A stretch of DNA of 64,000 nucleotides from Zoroaster sp. YZ-2022 (taxonomy: Eukaryota; Echinodermata; Asteroidea; Forcipulatida; Zoroasteridae). This document shows positions 33,564-44,238 of this stretch, in pieces; position 1 is the first letter of the stretch, and each line of letters starts with the position of its first letter. Under the pieces are notes generated by a model. It did not search any database and was not told the origin of the DNA. It was given only the letters and a program-made list of their open reading frames with translations. The DNA lies in the NCBI GenBank assembly GCA_029582265.1, contig CM055817.1, positions 32,469,097 to 32,533,096 on the forward strand. Direction: 5' to 3'. A program made the translations under genes and the position numbers.

Positions 33564-33622
33564 TTTAAAAAGTGAGGAATATATTTTGTTTTACTAAAAA
33601 ATATTATCTTGGACTATAATAA

Positions 33623-34105
33623 ATGGAGAGAAATGAAGAAAGAAGAAGATATTTATCTAGATGGAGATTACAAGAATTGAAAGAGTTTGTATCGGATAAA
33701 AATATAAAAATTGAGAGTGGGTCTAGAGAAAAAGGAAAAGTAATTAAAACAGATTATTTAGCAGCGATAGAAAAAGACGAATCATTTTTTCTTAAGGCAG
33801 TTATTCCTTGTGAATGGCTTTTAGTTGGTAAAACAGAGAAGTGTTGTATCGCTAGTGTGTGTGGAGAAAGATATTGTAGACTACATTGGGATCGTATTAA
33901 GCAAGGCAAACGTTTTTCCGCTGCGTGTAAAAGATGCGAAAAAGGAACAAAGGCATCAACAAAATTGTGCACTCGATGTGCAAATAAAGTATTAATAAAT
34001 CGCTATAAACGTTTAAAAGTTGTAGAAGGAAAAGCTAGACGAAAATATAATTTAGTGATGAAAGAGTTGTTGGAAAGAAATTTCTTTATAGATTATAAAT
34101 TATAA
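33623..34105 (+). CDS. SAP-like/Cys-rich protein, left-arm gene
   Basis: Intact 160-codon frame. Residues 8-45 form a SAP-like motif (W-R-L-Q-E-L-K-E-F then K-V-I-K-T-D-Y-L-A-A-I). The rest has C-E-W-L-L-V-G-K-T-E-K-C-C, C-G-E-R-Y-C-R-L-H, C-K-R-C and C-T-R-C, probably a zinc-binding module, and a basic tail. A second copy survives as an N-terminal fragment in the right arm (53283-53393) and a third in the relic (3138-3503). SAP motifs bind AT-rich DNA, so a role in binding the element's ends or packaged DNA is plausible but unproven. Confidence 0.65.
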   Translation: MERNEERRRYLSRWRLQELKEFVSDKNIKIESGSREKGKVIKTDYLAAIEKDESFFLKAVIPCEWLLVGKTEKCCIASVCGERYCRLHWDRIKQGKRFSAACKRCEKGTKASTKLCTRCANKVLINRYKRLKVVEGKARRKYNLVMKELLERNFFIDYKL

Positions 34106-34187
34106 TTATACGGCGGAGGTCTATCTGACTTTTTTACAGCTACTTGTGAAGGAGTATAATAAGATTTACTTACAGCAAAGTTTATTT

Positions 34188-34802
34188 TTAATTTATATAT
34201 TTTTCTGTAAGAATTTTTAATTTTTTTTTATCTTCATCGGGGGAATTAACTTTATCGACGGGTTTTGTTTTATTCAGCGACGCAGTCTGTGCTGTATCTT
34301 TATTAGAGTTATTTCGGATTTTTTCTTTCATTTAAAAAAAATTATCTTGTTCTTCGCATACGAGTACAAATTCATTATGAGTAACGACGCCATCTTCGAT
34401 GGCTTTTGAAACGTGGTTTTCAATCGTATTTAGTTTAGACGATGCTAAAATGTTTATTTCATCATGTTTTTTAGCTTTTTCAGATAATTTATATTTCGCG
34501 TATCTGATAGCAAACGCTGCGCCGCCCAACCCTAAAGCTAAACCTTCTAAAACAAATCCTACGGGCGCTGATACAACGGTGGTAATACTAGCTATTCCAA
34601 TGGCTCCTGCTCCCATACAACCTATTTCAGCGAGAGTTTCTACGATACTACAAGCGGTAATAATTGTATTATATTTTTTATATACTAATTCACGATGATT
34701 TATTTCATTTCGTAATTCTTTTTGAATATCATCGATTTTTTGCAAACGAAATGATTCTGCATTATCCGTCATAGACGGTAAATTTGGATAAACTACATTC
34801 AT
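34188..34802 (-). pseudogene. Gly-rich hydrophobic element protein (one nonsense codon)
   Basis: From ATG 34802 a 156-codon frame ends at TAA after D-N-F-F. The next codon is ATG of a further 47-codon frame ending at 34188. The relic homologue at 2363-2941 reads through this point, so the TAA is a nonsense mutation in a gene of about 204 codons. The protein has a short N-terminus, a charged helix, a Gly/Ala-rich double hydrophobic segment at about residues 57-105 (A-G-A-I-G-I-A-S and L-A-L-G-L-G-G-A-A) and a K-K-H-D-E-I tail. It may act on membranes; this is inference from hydrophobicity only. Confidence 0.65.
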
Positions 34803-34825
34803 TGATTCTATTAATAGTAAAGATT

Positions 34826-35344
34826 TTAATCTGCAGGAAAACTATTAATTTTTATATCGTAACAGATTCCAGCATCTAGAGAGCCGAAAAAAACAAATTG
34901 ACCAACAACTTTTTTGTTAAAGTTAGTGTTTTTTATTTTGAAGCAAATACCACATTCTAAAAGCTGTGGTTCATTATTAAAATCATGATCATGATTTTCT
35001 TCCCTAAAAAAGAAAAAAGAATCTCCTCGATTTAATTCAAATTTTGAAATGTATGTTCGAAAATTATTATTATGATCAGTTTATTTAACATAAGTTGTAC
35101 CGTTTATTACCGGTACTATAATAGCTAAAATTGGCCCTCTTTGGCCATTCCACAAAAAGCTAACATTACGTTCATATATATAAAAAAAACTAAAAGGTAC
35201 TGAAGGATTTTCGATATGTCCACTTTTTTCAACTATAATGTTTGGATTGTTTGGCACGACGGATGAAATTTATTTAGCTACACTACTACTAGACAAAACT
35301 CGCTGGGTTTTTCTAACATAACCAGGTCCGTAAATACTTGCCAT
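34826..35344 (-). pseudogene. MAxIYGP-family gene, paralogue A (two nonsense codons)
   Basis: ATG 35344 starts M-A-S-I-Y-G-P-G-Y-V-R-K-T-Q, almost identical to the paralogue at 36420 for 24 codons. An in-frame TAA follows where the paralogue has Glu, and a second stop lies near 35083. After the shared start the two proteins diverge strongly, yet both end in a Cys/Phe-rich segment (E-C-G-I-C-F-K-I ... F-F-G-S-L-D-A-G-I-C). Near-identical starts with unlike bodies suggest gene conversion of the 5' end. Total 172 codons to TAA 34826. Confidence 0.65.
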
Positions 35345-35368
35345 ATTTATAGTATAAAAATAAAATAA

Positions 35369-35922
35369 ATAATAATAATAATAATAATGTATAGATTTAT
35401 ATAGCGCACGTATCCACCAACTAAGTGGCGCTCAAGGCGCATTATATTATTATCCCTGCTCATAAGGCTCACAAGGCTCATAAATCATTCCTGAAACCAT
35501 CTCAGCTCCCTGGGGAGTATACAGCTCAATTGCTGCCATTTCTAGCGCATAGAGAGCAAACCATCTCTGCCTTCACAGGTACCCATTTAACCCCTGGGTG
35601 GAGAGAAGCAATTATGATTAAGTGTCTTGCTCAAGGACACAGGTGTCACGGCTGGGGCTCGAACCCACACTCTGCTGCTGGCAACACCAGAACTTGAGTT
35701 CAGTGCGCTAGACCGCTCGGCCACGACAATCCACTTTACGTGCATTATACAACACACGGGACCTACGGCTTTACGTCCCATCCGAAGGACGAAGCAATTA
35801 TGGTTAAGTACCTTGCTCAAGGATACAAGTGTCACGACCGGGGCTCGAACCCACACCCTGCTGCTGGCAACACCAGAACTTGAGTTCGGTGCGCTAGACC
35901 GCTCGGCCACGACACTCCAATT
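35369..35922 (-). mobile_element. tRNA-Leu-type SINE, composite of two heads, with LINE-like tail
   Basis: On the minus strand two tRNA-like heads (from about 35916 and 35737), each with TGGCCGAGCGGTCTAG and GGTTCGAGCCCC boxes, are followed by one body and a 3' tail GCGCCTTGAGCGCC ... GGTGGATACGTGCGC ending in (ATT)n. The tail matches the 3' end of the LINE at 55766-58160. It is inserted between two MAxIYGP paralogues. No clear target duplication. Confidence 0.8.
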
Positions 35923-35927
35923 TATTT

Positions 35928-36420
35928 AACGGTAAACTTTTAATTTTAATATTGAAACAAATTTTTGAATTTAACCGAAAAAGGTTGCTTGTACAAAAAC
36001 TTTTCGTATATTATGTATTTTGAAACACATTTCGTACTTTAGATGCTGCGTTTCATTATCTATAAAATGAAATTTTTCATTTCGTTCTGGTGAAGGAATG
36101 TAATAAATGTTTGATGCATAATTGCGCGTTACTGAATGCGTAGAAAAACTATTTGTTTTTAAAAATTGTGTAAAAATACTGCAGTACGTATTTGGAATAT
36201 TAAACATGAAAAAAGGTTGTTTAAACGTATCGTGCCATCCGAGTATAACGTTACATTTTTCAACTAAAACTATCTTTTGTAAAATTTCATCTCTGTTTAG
36301 ATATCCATGATGTTCATAAATTTCGCTAGGTGATGTATATACAATTTCTTTAGCTACACTACTACTAGACAAAACTCGCTGGCTTTTTCTAACATAACCA
36401 GGTCCGTAAATAATTGCCAT
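35928..36420 (-). pseudogene. MAxIYGP-family gene, paralogue B (3' frameshift, SINE at its end)
   Basis: ATG 36420 gives M-A-I-I-Y-G-P-G-Y-V and an E-H-H-G-Y motif near residue 37, a strong match to the relic copies at 1228 and 1850. The frame stops at 35971 after T-F-F-G, but the family's last segment (I-C-F-N-I-K-I-K) continues in another frame to about 35930, where the SINE begins. One small indel and the SINE thus removed the C-terminus. The leader (ATTTATAGTATAA on the plus strand just after the ATG complement) is identical to paralogue A's. Confidence 0.65.
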
Positions 36421-36454
36421 ATTTATAGTATAACAATATAATTTTTATACTATA

Positions 36455-37147
36455 AATATGGCAAGTATTTATATAATTTCAAGATTTAAAATAACAGGAA
36501 AACCGTGATTATGTATATCTCTACCTTTTGAATCTTTAATTTGAAAGCTCAACGTTGTTAAAAGTACCAACTTTAAATTTGTTAAATAATGGATTTTTAT
36601 ATTCCATATACATACTATCTCCAAACAATTTGCTTTGCAAGGGAAAAGTGTTTAAAATGGTAGAAGGACTACCGTTGTAATAATTATCGGTTGTAGAAAT
36701 TTGATCACAATGAATGTATATAATTTTAAAAAGATGTACATTGATTTGTTTACTATATTCTCCTACAGTTAGAAATTCGTTGTGTAGCCCGAGTAAATTA
36801 GCTAACCCTGATGAAAATTTAACAGATTTGTTTTCATGAGTTAATTTTAACAAGTAAGTGCCCGTTTCTTCGTTGATAGTAAACGTGATCCAAGGTGCGT
36901 CTTTTATTATAATTATAAAAAGTTCATTAATGTTGAAAAGCCCTGCTTCAACAAACTTAATGACGTCTTCTTGCTCACCCGTTGTACGATAAAGTATTTT
37001 TTCTTTTTTACGCACGTTGTAATACCCTACCCAAATGTTTGCACTATGTAGTGTTATCGCAAGATTACCCTTTAGATTATCGATATCGTTGCCTAATGAA
37101 ATAAACGCACCTTCTTTTTCAATTTCTAATTCAATGGTATGATACAT
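36455..37147 (-). pseudogene. Element gene of unknown function, conserved in the relic (3' frameshift)
   Basis: Open for 203 codons from ATG 37147 to 36536. Compared with the relic at 242-1210, the last part (K-D-S-x-G-x-D-I-x-N-H-G) follows in a different frame to about 36455, so a short deletion near 36540 truncated it. Shared blocks include V-G-Y-Y-N-V-R-K-K-E, F-N-I-N-E-L and L-A-N-L-L-G. A mostly beta-type composition would suit a virion protein, but this is not shown. It is divergently placed 38 bp from the gene at 37186. Confidence 0.6.
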
Positions 37148-37185
37148 TTTATTATTTAAAATTTATAATAATAATAAATAATAAT

Positions 37186-38554
37186 ATGACGTTTCCACGA
37201 TCATTCAAGAGTAATTTATCAAAACGATATTTAACATCTGGAAATTTTACCGCACCTCTAAATTTTAACGCCAGCGATTTAACGAGTTTAAATATTTACG
37301 TTAACGAAAACGAGTTTTTTAACGTACAACTGAGTAATCCATTTCAAAATTACGAGTTGCCACGCGTTTATAATTCCTTAAATGTAACTCGCTGGAGATT
37401 TATTGATAAACCGTTTTTTCAAAATCAAATAAATTTTGCAACGTGGTGTAGTACGACGGGGTGCGGTGTGAGTTATAAACATTTATACTATTCAGATCCG
37501 ATGATTCGTAGTTTTTTTAGATTTCACGTCTGTTATCAAATAAGACGAATATTAAAAGAAGCGAGTATTCCAGAACCTTTAGATCCAATTTGGAGCGCGT
37601 TTGAAAATAATATAAACATTAACGCGTATAATAATTTATGCATAGAATTTCACGCATCGCCGGATAAACAATGGCGACAACAAGTAGATTTAAACTCTGA
37701 GGGTTTAGGTACGGCTTACGAATATATAAAAAGCGGTGTGTATGCGGCTGTACCGGGTAAATATTTTATCGATACTCGTTTTATTAACGGCGAATATAAC
37801 AAAAAAAATTACATTATGAAATTTAAGCAAGATCTTGAAGACGTTGCGCCACAAAAGTTTAAACCATACATAGATTACATTACGATCGATTATATAAAAC
37901 AATCTTTAGAAGCTAAACGAGATTGGACTAGTTACATACTCGATTCTATTTCAGCTCGAGATTTTACGGATATCGGCACAGAACGAATAAACGATTCTAT
38001 AAGAACGTACGTTTACGCGATTTTAGGAGCTCAAGCGCAAGCTAAAAGTGGAATTCTTTTACCCGTTCACCGGTTTAGACGCGCAACGTGAATTTATAAA
38101 TATAGTAAATGCCTAGATTGATTCTCCGGTTGATTTACAATCTTCTATTCAACGATATCAAGATGTTTTACAATACGCTCGTTCTCAATTAAACTTTTGT
38201 CTCGGAGAAAATTTATACATGATGCCTAGCGATATGAATTTACGAATAGGTACGTACGCATCATACAATAATAATATATTAATAGCAACGAGTAATTTAT
38301 CTCTAGGTTCAAATTTAAATACAAATTCAACACCACCCCCTCTTCCTATTTTACCGCTAGAACAAGAAGCGACACAGTCTTTCCTACCACAGATTACAAA
38401 GCATGTAGAAGGAGATTCTACAATAGCACACGCGCAAGACTCTTTAGAAGACATACCAAGCGTTAGCAACAACCATCAAGAAGAAAAAAAATATTTAACA
38501 CTTGGTTTTGCTGTTTTAGCGGGACTAGGTGTCATGATTTACGAATTGTTTTAA
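37186..38554 (+). pseudogene. Large element protein with C-terminal membrane anchor (frameshift and one stop)
   Basis: ATG 37186 opens 301 codons. Near 38065 the coding switches frame (T-G-L-D-A-Q-R-E-F), meets one TAG near 38111, and continues to 38554. The end has a Pro-rich linker (T-P-P-P-L-P-I-L-P), an acidic stretch and a hydrophobic anchor (L-T-L-G-F-A-V-L-A-G-L-G-V). About 456 codons originally. The N-terminal half is rich in Asn/Phe/Tyr. It may be a virion component given its place in the structural cluster; family not recognised. Confidence 0.6.
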
Positions 38555-39920
38555 CCTATATGAAAGCCGCTGCCTTTCATGTAAGTTAAAACTAGTACTC
38601 CAACTGCAGTTAACGCTATTAACAAATGTTCCGCCGTCCACGATACTACTTTTGAAATGGTAGTCAATAACCAACTTATTATCGATCCTATAATAGCCGG
38701 TAAAGCGGCTAAAGCTTTTGCTCCTAGTTTAGCCAATACATTCGCTAGATTTTTAAATGTTTTTTGTATCCACTCTTTTACGCCGCCACTATCTGCAGCG
38801 TTGGAGTTGGTGGCAAAGGTTTTGGAAAGACTGCGCCGCTTCCTGAATTTACAGCATTACCGATTGATTCGGCGATAAATGCGATCGTCATACTAAAAGC
38901 TGCTAATATACTAACGATTGTTATACCTTGTTCTCTAAATAAAGTTTTAATTTTATCTTCTAACGTAATGTCCATTTCTAAAATTGTTTGAGCTGTTTCT
39001 TTAATTCTATTAATTTGACTACGAAGAATGTAATCATGTGCATCAATTTGTTTTATCAAAACTTGTTTATCATCTTTTAGTTTTTGCAATTCTCGACGAG
39101 TAGTTTCTATCAATTCATCATCAAGCTCTCTTTCTGTTGCGTCAACAATTACTTCTTGAACATCATTGATTTTTTGATTCAATACTTTTAATTTAGTTAA
39201 AAGATTTAATTGTTCACCTCGATTTGTAGACATAATGTTATTAAGCGATTCTATTTCTCGCCATTCTATATTTAATTCTGTTTGAGCGTCTTGATCTCTC
39301 GAAATAGTCTCAACCGCCATTTCAATAGCTTCTTGTACTTGTACTGATTTTTCTACCCTCAGCTCAGCCTGTGTCACGGGGGTGGGGGGTAACCTTCTGC
39401 GACTGCTTAGAGTGACATGAGTTGTATCTTCCCAATCTAGTGTCGTAGAGGGTAATGGTTTTTCTGTTGAGTTTAAAACATTTAATATAACCCTTGTTGT
39501 TTTTTTCGTGGGTATATCAAATATACCTAAATCAGATAGATATAAATTTTTTATTGAATTTAATTTTCTAAACGCGCCCTTTTTTACCATATTAGATAAT
39601 CGGATTTTTTCAGTATATTTTTTAAAATAAAGTATACCTCTTCCCTTTTCATCTAGTTCATACACGAATTTATTATAGTCTTTAAAATCGGGTTCATATC
39701 CTAATTTTGCATAAAAATCATCGACTATACCTCTAAGTAATCTATTTTTTTGAGATAAAGTTGGTATACTAAAATATGTTTCTTGTTCAGTTACATGACC
39801 CAAGTTGTTCATGTGTATTTCATCATCTATATTTCCATCATTATCTAATTCAATATCTTCTTCTTCTTCTTCTTCTTCTTCTGGTTGATTAAACATTGGA
39901 TCCATCTCTATATATGCCAT
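38551..39920 (-). pseudogene. Acidic/coiled-coil protein with multi-helix hydrophobic C-terminus (one frameshift)
   Basis: ATG 39920 opens 380 codons. The N-terminus is a Glu/Asp run (residues 13-26), the middle holds a T-P-V-T-Q segment, and residues about 190-330 are coiled-coil-like. A hydrophobic segment (V-S-I-L-A-A-F-S-M-T-I-A-F) follows. The frame ends at 38778 in a Pro-rich motif, but coding continues in another frame as V-K-E-W-I-Q-K-T-F and two or three hydrophobic helices to TAG 38551, so a one-base change near 38800 split it. Native length about 455 codons. The last codons overlap the end of the convergent 37186 gene. Confidence 0.65.
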
Positions 39921-39931
39921 TTTATAATTAC
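39921..39931 (-). promoter_or_regulatory. Start-proximal motif GTAATTATAAA before ATG 39920
   Basis: The 11 bases directly before this start codon are identical to those before ATG 44192 (44193-44203), although the two genes are unrelated. The spacing of zero to the ATG suggests a virus-like promoter/leader element. Confidence 0.5.
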
Positions 39932-39956
39932 TTTACATCTTTATTTTAATAATTTT

Positions 39957-40108
39957 AAACTCGCGTAACCTATTATACTCATACCTAATAATATAAATAC
40001 AATTTCGCGCGTTTTCTGATCTTCGCTAGGAACGTAAAAATCTTCTAGTACAGGCTGCGCCGCTGTATATAAATCACGAGGTAAATTTACTCGTTCACCA
40101 CGGCCGTT
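39957..40108 (-). pseudogene. Small membrane-anchored element protein, N-terminus cut by insertion
   Basis: The minus strand reads V-N-L-P-R-D-L-Y-T-A-A-Q-P-V-L-E-D-F and ends with one hydrophobic helix (I-V-F-I-L-L-G-M-S-I-I-G-Y-A) before K-L-L-K-stop. There is no start codon: upstream DNA changes character at about 40110, where the N-RAG-bearing block begins. The missing 5' end should lie near 43.85 kb if the block is an insertion. Confidence 0.55.
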
Positions 40109-40820
40109 TCAAATAAGAAATAAGAGAGCGCCCTCAAGCGTCGGTCAAAAGAGCCATATAGCGCGTCGACGTGATTTATCGCATAACGTTAAATAAGGCT
40201 AATTTGCATACTTTCTGCATTTTACCTTTGTTTCTATTGGCTCAATGAAAAATGCAAATTTTGAACTTTGAATGAGGTGGATGACGTTTCAAAACGTTTG
40301 TTTACTTTTTGCTGAGAGGTCAAGTGTCAAATATAATTTATTTAGCGCTAGATTTGCACACGTGACTTTTTTCGAACGCGACGACAGGGGTTCTCTCAAG
40401 TGCTTTATTAATCACCCTTTTGGACAAAAATATAACTTTGTATGCCGAAATCCTTAGGTAGAGTGGACAGCTTGTGATATCAAGTGACCCTATGGTAGTC
40501 ATAAGGTGAGGCAGCTCTTTTTTAGTTTCTTGAGTCAATTAAAGTTGGTGTGTAATTATTTGTTTTCCGTGCTGACACAACGTGGGCGACTACCGTGCCT
40601 GCTTTTGTATGCACATACTGTACATAGGCCTACGTACATTGTACATATACACATACAGTACACATAATGTTCATGTATATGCGGATGTATATAAATAAAC
40701 ATGCTGCCCATGTAATGTACTGAGTCAGATCATGGAAAACTATAGTTAGGCCCTATTTAGATTCTAGGCTTACATCAATTACTGTTATTAATTAATAATA
40801 TCATGTAAATACCAACAGCG

Positions 40821-41040
40821 CAGCGGCGTAGCCAGGACTTTTTCAGTGGGGGGCACAGGGGGGGCATTGCTTTTCAGTGGGGGGGGGGGGCCCTATGGGG
40901 TATGGTTTTTTTCCCTTTTCTTTATCTTTTCTGTTTTTTGGGGCACTATGAGGATTTTTCGGTGGGGGGCACCTGGGGGGGGCACTGGAAATTTGTGGTG
41001 GTCACGTGCCCCCCCCCAGGCCCCCGTGGCTACGCCGCTG
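40821..41040. mobile_element. hAT-like MITE, GGCGTAGCC family, with 8-bp target duplication
   Basis: Ends CAGCGGCGTAGCCAGGA and TGGCTACGCCGCTG are inverted. Flanks are CAACAGCG (40813-40820) and CAACAGTG (41041-41048), 7 of 8 identical. G-rich subterminal runs. Non-coding. Confidence 0.8.
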
Positions 41041-41048
41041 CAACAGTG

Positions 41049-41959
41049 TAAAAAGCCATATCAATTAAGTGACAGTAACGTACATACATGTACTACTACC
41101 ATGACTACTACTAGTGTTAGTGTTTGCTGGGGGAGGGTTATGGGGAAACGGAAATGGTCAAAAACAATTAGGCCTATATTGGGACAAAAATTAAATTAAT
41201 AAGAAAACTACACAAATACAACAATTCAAATGCTAATTATTTGTTATTACATGTTTGCGTTGTGCCTTGTCTGTCATTATAAGACATACATTTTGTTTAT
41301 TTATTTATTTTCCTAGATACTTGAGATATGTTTACTGCCATTGTCACTATGCATCGGATGCTGTCAAATTCTACCTGGTGATACTGTCAATGTCATGATG
41401 CCAGCCAGCTTTTGATAAGGTTGAGTAAGACTAGGTAGGTTTGTGGTTACACCATGTATTCTAACATCTCTCTTGACTAACATGTAGTTCTGACAATCCA
41501 TAACAAGTTTTTCTCCCGAAGTGTTATTTATGGAGGGGTTGTGTATTCCAGACATTTATAACTTGTATCATGTCCTCAAATCACAATAGCAATATTAAGT
41601 ACATTTACAGGAATGCCAATATAATTATGGGAATGTTATGAGAATGATTGTGACACATACTCCAGTTGTACATTTATAGGAATGAATGAGGCACATTCAA
41701 TCAATATCAAACAATGTGTTATCTTGTATTTTTCAATGCAGACCATTTCTATGCAGAAAAGTTTATATTTTTAATGGTTTTATTTTTTTCCCAGTATGGC
41801 TGCTCTGTAAATCATACATTTATTGTTGTGATTTAGTATGTCTCCAGCTCCTCCAATTTGTATTTTTATTTATTTATTTATTATTATTAATTTTTTTTAG
41901 GGGGGGTGGTAAAGCCTTTGTGCTTATAGTATGTACAAAAGTCATACAGACTGCTTTAT
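41049..41959. other. Non-coding within the nested block
   Basis: AT-rich DNA with TTTA-type simple repeats near 41286-41310 and 41865-41895. No exon recognised. Confidence 0.4.
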
Positions 41960-43169
41960 CTATTCTTCTTTTCTTCTTTTGACCGCAGTTATGAACTCTG
42001 CCTGCACTTCTGGCACGGTGCTTGTATGATGTCGCCTCATGATGGTGAGAAGACGCTGCAAATCATTCCTCATGCCATGGACAGCACGACCGGTTCTATT
42101 GAACTCGGTATGCACAAGTTCACCACCCTGCTCGTTCAAAAGGCCGAACCCCACACCAAATCTCCGAAGCTGCTCCATTTATTTTCAGTTTGTGCCATGT
42201 CCATCTATCAGTAGCAGCTTCAATTTGTGGTGGAATTGGGGTCCCTCTTACATGCTGTGAAGCCACTTTTTGAAGAAGTTTTGCTGCCTTGGTAATTTCT
42301 GACTCTCTTGTTGGAGAGGATGATGATGTTACATTGGGTGCAATGCATATCTTACAATGGCATGAAGTTTGTTTGATGGGACATTCATGTTCAGCCATTT
42401 TGTTTAATTTTCCCATTGAACCACATTTGGAACAAGCCGTTATTAAGGTGCTTAGCTGAAATCGTAGTATCCGAGGGCATGGTGATACATGGGTGAAGTG
42501 TAGAAGTTGCTTACACACTGGACATGGGACCTCGGATTTGGAGTTGAACTTGAACTTGAACCAGTTAGATAAGCAAATGGCACAAAAGTTATGTTCGCAT
42601 GGTGTTTGAATGGTGGGGGTGCTCAGTATGCACTGGCAAATTGGGCGTATAAATATACTTTCTTCTTCAGAAGATTTGCCACATATTTCAAGCAACGGGC
42701 TTACAGTACAATTATTATCCTCTTCTAATCCAAAAAGGTTCGAAGGCAAATTAGACGTGTGGCCTTGAATTTCTGCCGAATGACCTGGCCGACTTCGGCT
42801 TGGTGACCCCTCGCCTTGTTTCAGGAACACTCTACATATTTCACATTCACCTGTCCTGGGATGTGCTTTCCAGTTCAGCCTTGGTGTACAAATTGCATAT
42901 TCATGTTTAATATTTGATGTACTATTTAATCTGTCACCATGTTGGGCATAGCGTAGAGATCGGGAACATTTGTAGCATACTGATTCAGGGTGTACTTCAG
43001 TGTCATCTTCCCACGTACTTATCGAAAACACAGCATATATTTCTTTTCTGTATTTGGAGCAGTCTACAGGTTTAGTGTAACTCTTACCAGCTTGCTTTTG
43101 TTTGGCAGTTTCCAACCTTCTCCCACATACACGGCATAATTTTGTTAATACTGACTGATGATATTCCAT
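41960..43169 (-). CDS. RAG1 N-terminal-like RING/zinc protein (N-RAG type)
   Basis: The likely start is ATG 43169 (M-E-Y-H-Q); upstream in-frame codons look non-coding. Order of motifs: C-R-V-C-G near residue 12; an E-S-V-C-Y-K-C pair; W-K-A-H-P-R-T-G-E-C-E-I-C; a RING-like region (I-C-Q-C ... C-E-H-N-F-C-A-I-C-L then C-P-V-C); and a C-S-K-C-G ... H-E-C zinc finger. The same order occurs in the N-terminal half of vertebrate RAG1, an E3-ligase/zinc region, and in N-RAG proteins of invertebrate mobile elements. The DDE recombinase core is absent. The frame stops at 42120; Arg-rich coding (R-R-F-G-V-G-F-G-L-L-N-E) goes on in another frame to 41960, so there is an indel or a missed intron near 42190. 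Confidence 0.75.
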
Positions 43170-43845
43170 AATGTGAAATAAAATAAAGCTAAAAAAACAA
43201 CTGAATATGAATATTTCTATCGCCTCCTTGTTCCATGTTGTAACGTTGGTGTCTGTGCGTATGTGTGTGTTTGAGCCCATGCAATGCGCCCACGTATTAC
43301 ATTGAAATTAACTTATTGAATTTCGCGCCACGGCGCGGTGTGTGTGTGTTGTTTACATCCCGTAGTACACGCGTAGTATGTATGTCCGTGTACAAACTAT
43401 TATGTAAACAGAACGTTGACGTGAAATATGCGCCAACTTCGTTGCTTATAACTTTAAAAATAGAGCTGCCCTCAGGCCAATTCTCCTAAGTAAATTGAAA
43501 ACAGGAATGTTTTTACCAAAAACTGTGGTCATTACTTCTACAAAACTTATTTTCATTTAATTTGCGTGCAAAATGCATCCTCATTTTTTCGATCGGCGTT
43601 TTTATTAATTTACGCACAGTGAGTCCTAAAATACTTTTTTATTTCATTTTCAACAATTAAAATGTGTTTATAACATCATGAACATCAAGGAAATAGAGAC
43701 TTATTGAAGTTTTTATAATAAAACCATTGTTTACATTAGTATTCTTTCCAAAATTTATGTTTTTATTCAAAGTTTTGCGGCATAGTGACGGAGGAAAAAC
43801 GCCGCCATCTTAGTTAGAGCTAATCACTCATTATTGGAGTAAATA
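43170..43845. other. Upstream region of the RAG1-N-like gene
   Basis: A CpG- and TG-containing region (43240-43440) resembles a host promoter rather than Polinton DNA. A CACAGTG heptamer occurs at 43614-43620 without a convincing nonamer. Confidence 0.4.
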
Positions 43846-43880
43846 ATTTTCAACAAACGATCTGATAAACTTTATTTACG

Positions 43881-44192
43881 TTATGTGGATCGGCTTGAAA
43901 CAGCCGTGTCACCCGTAACTCGTGAATATTCATTCATCGCATCATCAATGTTGTTAAACGTTCTTACGGCGCTCGATTCGTTTTGTATTTTTTCATTTAA
44001 ATAATCTAGATATTTTAAACGCTTTTTACTAAATTCGTCTCTAGCTTTTGAAAGTTGTTCTAGCGCTAAATCATGTCTTTTTCGTTCTTGTTTAGCATCG
44101 CTAGAACGTAAATTACTAAATAAAGCATTACTACCGGTAAATGCTAACGCGTTAACTACCGCACCTCCAACCATCATCGCTATAGATACCAT
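43881..44192 (-). CDS. Small element protein with N-terminal hydrophobic helix and coiled coil
   Basis: A 103-codon intact frame. Residues 1-28 are hydrophobic and Gly/Ala-rich (V-S-I-A-M-M-V-G-G-A-V-V-N), followed by a charged coiled coil (R-H-D-L-A-L-E-Q-L-S-K-A-R-D-E-F). It is preceded by GTAATTATAAA and divergently placed 57 bp from the capsid-like gene. Possibly a small virion or membrane protein; no family recognised. Confidence 0.6.
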   Translation of the reverse strand: MVSIAMMVGGAVVNALAFTGSNALFSNLRSSDAKQERKRHDLALEQLSKARDEFSKKRLKYLDYLNEKIQNESSAVRTFNNIDDAMNEYSRVTGDTAVSSRST

Positions 44193-44238
44193 TTTATAAT
44201 TACTTATTTTTTTTAAATAAAAATATTTTATAGTTGTT

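Larger units (their letters stand above)
32952..33580 (+). repeat. 0.6-kb segment bounded by 27-bp direct repeats
   Basis: The same 27 bases (AAAATCGTAGTTTAAAAAGT plus GAGGAAT) occur at 32952-32978 and 33554-33580. The DNA between carries a polymerase C-terminal fragment and a small unknown gene. The element's normal first gene (SAP/Cys-rich) follows the second copy. This looks like a recombination product between two related elements. Confidence 0.85.
40110..43845. mobile_element. 3.7-kb block nested in the element, bearing a RAG1-N-like gene
   Basis: Base composition, lack of tight gene packing, microsatellites, a hAT-like MITE (40821-41040) and a long minus-strand RING gene set this block apart from the compact AT-rich element on both sides. 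It also truncates the gene at 39957. Boundaries are approximate (within about 30 bp). I could not find matching inverted ends or a 5-bp target duplication. It could be an N-RAG-type transposon, a host gene copy, or captured cargo. Confidence 0.55.

Noticed and set aside
35587..35929. Protein-coding frames at 35587-35910 (-) and 35627-35929 (+)
   Set aside because: Both lie entirely within the duplicated tRNA-like SINE heads.
43614..43620. CACAGTG heptamer as a recombination signal sequence near the RAG1-N-like gene
   Set aside because: No nonamer-like ACAAAAACC at 12 or 23 bp and no inverted partner; a heptamer is expected by chance.
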